10,581 nt of DNA from Clostridiales bacterium (GTDB lineage: Bacteria > Bacillota > Clostridia > Christensenellales > Borkfalkiaceae). Below, piece after piece: positions 8,227 through 10,581 of the stretch. The notes beneath the pieces were generated by a model, which was not told the origin of the DNA, did not search any database, and worked only from the letters and a program-made list of their open reading frames with translations. The position numbers were made by a program, and so were the translations under genes. How positions within the stretch are numbered: position 1 is the stretch's first letter; the number at the start of each line of letters is the position of its first letter. The stretch lies in NCBI GenBank assembly GCA_021635425.1, contig JAJWOJ010000045.1, positions 1 through 10,581 of the forward strand, read 5' to 3'.

Positions 8227-9122
8227 GGGTTGATTTTTTTCATTATCGCGCGCGAGCCGAAAACAAAGGGCATCGCAAGCACGGTGAAGAACATTCCCAC
8301 CGCGGACGGATAATTATAGGACGAACCTCTGACCTGATCGAATATCCAGTAAGACAACGTATATGTGTTATACGAGCCGCCCGTGAAATACAAAATAGGT
8401 CCCGTCGCGGTGAATATAGTGGCAAATTGCAGCAGAAGCATTGTCGAAAACGTTTCGAACGTAAGCGGACAAAGTATCTGCCAGAATTCCCGCCATAACG
8501 AACAGCCGTCTATCCTCGCCGCTTCGAAACACTCCTCGGGCGCTCTGTTCATCGCGCCCATAAAAATGAGGAAAGTCGTTCCGAAACCCGTCAGAAGCAC
8601 GTAAATCATTATAACCCTCGTGGCAATCGCGGGATTTGCGAGCATTTCTTCGTATTCCACGCCGAAAAGGGTTTTTACTATCTCCCAGAGCGGTCCGTAT
8701 TTGGCGATTATGTCTTTGAAAATCATTATCGAAACGACGGGCGCTATAAGGCTCGGCAGAAAAAAGATAAATCTGAACGCCTTATAACACCATATCTTTT
8801 TATACAGAAAATACGCCACTACGAACGCAAGAAAAACTTTGACCGTGCCTAAAAGAAAATACTTGAAAGTATTGATCATAGCAAGGTAAATTATGCTGTC
8901 TTTCTGCCCGAGTTCGTTAAAGAGCATCTTAAAATTTCTCACCGTAAACTCGTCTTTAAACGGCTCGCCGTCGGTGAACGCGATGAGAACGGAATAACCG
9001 TTGACGGCAAAATACCTTATCACGCACCATATTGCGGGGATAAGCATAAGATAACAGAACAACCATAACTTTCTTCTGTTTTTGTTTCTCCCCTCCGTGA
9101 GCGGATTCTTTTTCTCTTTCAT
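8211..9122 (-). CDS. Carbohydrate ABC transporter permease, MalF/UgpA type
   Basis: 303 residues, usual for this family. It forms half of the membrane channel of a binding-protein-dependent sugar importer. About six membrane segments are visible: 21-40, 82-106, 116-136, 168-190, 222-245 and 274-292. The N-terminus is short, basic and cytoplasmic (MKEKKNPLTEGRNKNRRK). The cytoplasmic EAA loop that docks on the ATPase is clear at 200-220: EAA, then IDG, and LCPL at its end. Asp205-Gly206 match the conserved DG of sugar permeases. The gene begins ten bases after the hydrolase-like gene, and its TGA stop shares a base with the ATG of the second permease. Substrate specificity cannot be told from the permease. 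A lipid or phosphate-ester substrate of the Ugp kind is possible but unsupported. Confidence 0.96.
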   Translation of the reverse strand: MKEKKNPLTEGRNKNRRKLWLFCYLMLIPAIWCVIRYFAVNGYSVLIAFTDGEPFKDEFTVRNFKMLFNELGQKDSIIYLAMINTFKYFLLGTVKVFLAFVVAYFLYKKIWCYKAFRFIFFLPSLIAPVVSIMIFKDIIAKYGPLWEIVKTLFGVEYEEMLANPAIATRVIMIYVLLTGFGTTFLIFMGAMNRAPEECFEAARIDGCSLWREFWQILCPLTFETFSTMLLLQFATIFTATGPILYFTGGSYNTYTLSYWIFDQVRGSSYNYPSAVGMFFTVLAMPFVFGSRAIMKKINPEVSY

Positions 9123-9130
9123 AAACCGTG

Positions 9131-9135
9131 CCTTA
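9131..9135 (-). promoter_or_regulatory. Ribosome binding site overlapping the upstream stop codon
   Basis: On the minus strand the stop TAA of the hydrolase-like gene is the first part of TAAGG, which lies eight bases before the ATG of the first permease. The permease binding site is thus covered by ribosomes finishing the upstream gene, which suggests translational coupling. AAGG is the only Shine-Dalgarno-like sequence at a usable distance from this start. Confidence 0.55.
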
Positions 9136-10572
9136 TGCGGGGATAACGAACGCGCCGTCGCCCGCTCCGAGATTGATTCTGAGCGTTCCGTCCACGATTT
9201 TCTCGACGGACGAAACCAAAACTCCCTCTTTTATTCTGTAAACGAGAGCCTGTCTGCTGTTTTTTATCGAGAGGTCGACGGTATTGGCTCTCCCCTCCAA
9301 ACCTTTACCCGACGAGGGAAGCGAACAGTTGACGACCATATATCCGTCTCTGTCGCCCTTTTTATAAGTGCCGATAAGCGAATCGAGCCTGCTCTTTGTT
9401 TTGGAAACGTCGAGTTTTCCCGTATCGCGCAAAGCAAATTCCGCAAGAGTATCGAAGGAATCGGCGTTCTCTCTGTTTTTTTCGCTCTCCGCGGCGACGG
9501 CGTTCACGCCCTGCCACTCGAACGAATTGACGACTTTTTCAAATGCGAGATAGGCGTTTCCGTCCTTAACGTAATCGTAAACCCTCTTTTCGCCCGCCGA
9601 AGTCATTATGCCGTACATGCCCTGCCCCGAACCGTAACAGAAATACTCGTAAACCTTCGCGCCCATGGCTATCCCCGTACAAATCTGGAAGGAAACGTCC
9701 GCTTTCGAGCGGATATCGGTAAGTCCGCCGTCGAAAAACGTCTGTATGCACAAACCGAAATTCGCCTTGTCCTTTTCCGCCGCCGTCTCGTTGTATTTCT
9801 TAGTCGCCGTCGCGGTGATTATAAGATCGCCGAAATAGGACGAACGGATAGCTTCGGTCGTCTGAAAAGGATAGTTATCCACGCATATGCTTTTCTTTCC
9901 CTTGACCTTCGCCGCGATTTCGTCCACGTATGCCCGAACGTAATCGACGAAGCTGTGTCTCGAAAAATTTTCCGCTTTGGCGTAGCTCGGGAAGAGATTC
10001 ATATGGAAGTAAGTGTCGGAATAATATTCGTTATACCAATCGATCAGTTTGCCGTATTCGTACAAGTTGTCGTAAACGGGTTCGTCCGCCATATAAAAAC
10101 CCGAAATGCCGAGATCTTTGAATTCCGTCGTAAGGTTTCTTACGGGTATTTTATAAGAATAGCCCGCCACGAACTTATTCCTTAAAGTATCTCCGTCGTT
10201 GTTCTGAAAATAATCGGGATCGTTGTATTGATTTCTGATATACACGTTAAGCCCCGCTTTTTTAACGGCTGCCGCCGCGTTTTTATAAGCTTCGGTCATC
10301 GCGCCGTTATTGGTGAGCTTCACTCCGTCCTCGGTTAAAATGTAACCCGAAAACCCGAGCGCGACATAATCGTCGAGCTTATCGAAATTGACGGGAGGAA
10401 CGTCGGCTATGCTTATAAACCGCTCGTTCGTCTCGAACTCTTTTCCGTCTATAACCGTTTCCGACGTTCTGTCGTTATCGGAATTCCCGCTGCCGCCCGT
10501 CGATTCTCCGCAAGCGGTTATCCCGAAACAAAGAGCCGCGGCAAGAACAAAACTTATCGCTTTTTTAATCAT
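9133..10572 (-). CDS. Lipoprotein with a TIM-barrel glycoside-hydrolase-like domain (GH42-like, substrate unknown)
   Basis: 479 residues. A signal peptide (KK, then hydrophobic residues 5-19) ends in lipobox ITAC with Cys21, so the protein should be lipid-anchored outside the membrane. A Gly/Ser/Asn linker covers about 22-48. Residues 50-360 read as a TIM barrel: GFYMADEP (158-165, a likely acidic active-site strand end), NLFPSYA (193-199), VDNYPF (231-236), and SFQICTGIAMGAK followed by YEYFCYG (294-314). From memory, this motif order matches uncharacterised GH42-like proteins of polysaccharide-degrading bacteria. Residues 405-479 look like a small C-terminal beta domain ending in GDGAFVIP. 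Glu164 is the best catalytic candidate; I cannot firmly place the second acid, so the protein may bind rather than cleave. The start is supported by GGTGA four bases upstream, at the window edge. It is the first gene seen of the operon, ten bases before the permease. Lipoprotein call is strong, hydrolase fold moderate, substrate unknown. Confidence 0.85.
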   Translation of the reverse strand: MIKKAISFVLAAALCFGITACGESTGGSGNSDNDRTSETVIDGKEFETNERFISIADVPPVNFDKLDDYVALGFSGYILTEDGVKLTNNGAMTEAYKNAAAAVKKAGLNVYIRNQYNDPDYFQNNDGDTLRNKFVAGYSYKIPVRNLTTEFKDLGISGFYMADEPVYDNLYEYGKLIDWYNEYYSDTYFHMNLFPSYAKAENFSRHSFVDYVRAYVDEIAAKVKGKKSICVDNYPFQTTEAIRSSYFGDLIITATATKKYNETAAEKDKANFGLCIQTFFDGGLTDIRSKADVSFQICTGIAMGAKVYEYFCYGSGQGMYGIMTSAGEKRVYDYVKDGNAYLAFEKVVNSFEWQGVNAVAAESEKNRENADSFDTLAEFALRDTGKLDVSKTKSRLDSLIGTYKKGDRDGYMVVNCSLPSSGKGLEGRANTVDLSIKNSRQALVYRIKEGVLVSSVEKIVDGTLRINLGAGDGAFVIPA

Positions 10573-10581
10573 CTTTTCACC

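Noticed and set aside
9082..10185. Plus-strand open frame of 367 codons opposite the hydrolase-like gene
   Set aside because: It lies antisense to a gene with a lipobox and recognisable motifs, its product is a low-sense mix rich in Arg, Phe and Val with no domain, and it runs across the junction between two real genes.
1..10581. Mobile elements, CRISPR arrays, tRNA or rRNA genes
   Set aside because: No transposase or integrase motif, no short regularly spaced direct repeats and no conserved RNA gene sequence was found on either strand; almost all of the window is coding.

Overview
The window carries six genes, all read from the minus strand, with no gap longer than 29 bases between them. 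In transcription order (right to left) they are: a lipoprotein resembling a TIM-barrel glycoside hydrolase (9133-10572), two carbohydrate ABC-importer permeases (8211-9122 and 7345-8211), the solute-binding lipoprotein (5690-7315), a 1479-residue modular lipoprotein (1233-5672), and a lipoprotein with a tyrosine-phosphatase-type active site (96-1217). Spacing runs from a 1-base overlap to 29 bases and each gene has a purine-rich ribosome binding site, so this looks like the middle and end of one operon. The promoter and any earlier genes lie beyond the right edge. Only 95 bases remain on the left, and they hold at best a weak terminator-like hairpin.

Organism: four of the six proteins start with a lipoprotein signal peptide ending in a lipobox Cys. 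The transporter is the MalF/MalG plus lipoprotein-SBP type, with no SusC/SusD or TonB genes, and the Shine-Dalgarno sequences are GGAGG-like. This fits a monoderm Bacillota, most likely an uncultured Clostridia relative. That placement is inference; the window contains no marker gene. TGA is used as a stop, so the standard code applies. DNA composition is moderate in GC and visibly rich in CpG.

How the genes may work together: the large lipoprotein alternates jelly-roll-like beta domains with fibronectin-III-like linkers and ends in four tandem repeats of about 112 residues. It looks like a membrane-tethered surface binding scaffold. The glycoside-hydrolase-like lipoprotein could trim a glycan at the surface, the binding protein would capture the released sugar, and the two permeases would import it. 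No ATPase is encoded here, so a shared MsiK/UgpC-type ATPase elsewhere is likely. The extracellular phosphatase is the least expected member and may act on a phosphorylated glycan, phospholipid head group or protein. The substrate cannot be read from sequence.

The most interesting parts are the tandem-repeat and modular structure of the giant lipoprotein, and the pairing of a lipid-anchored PTP-like phosphatase with a sugar-uptake operon.
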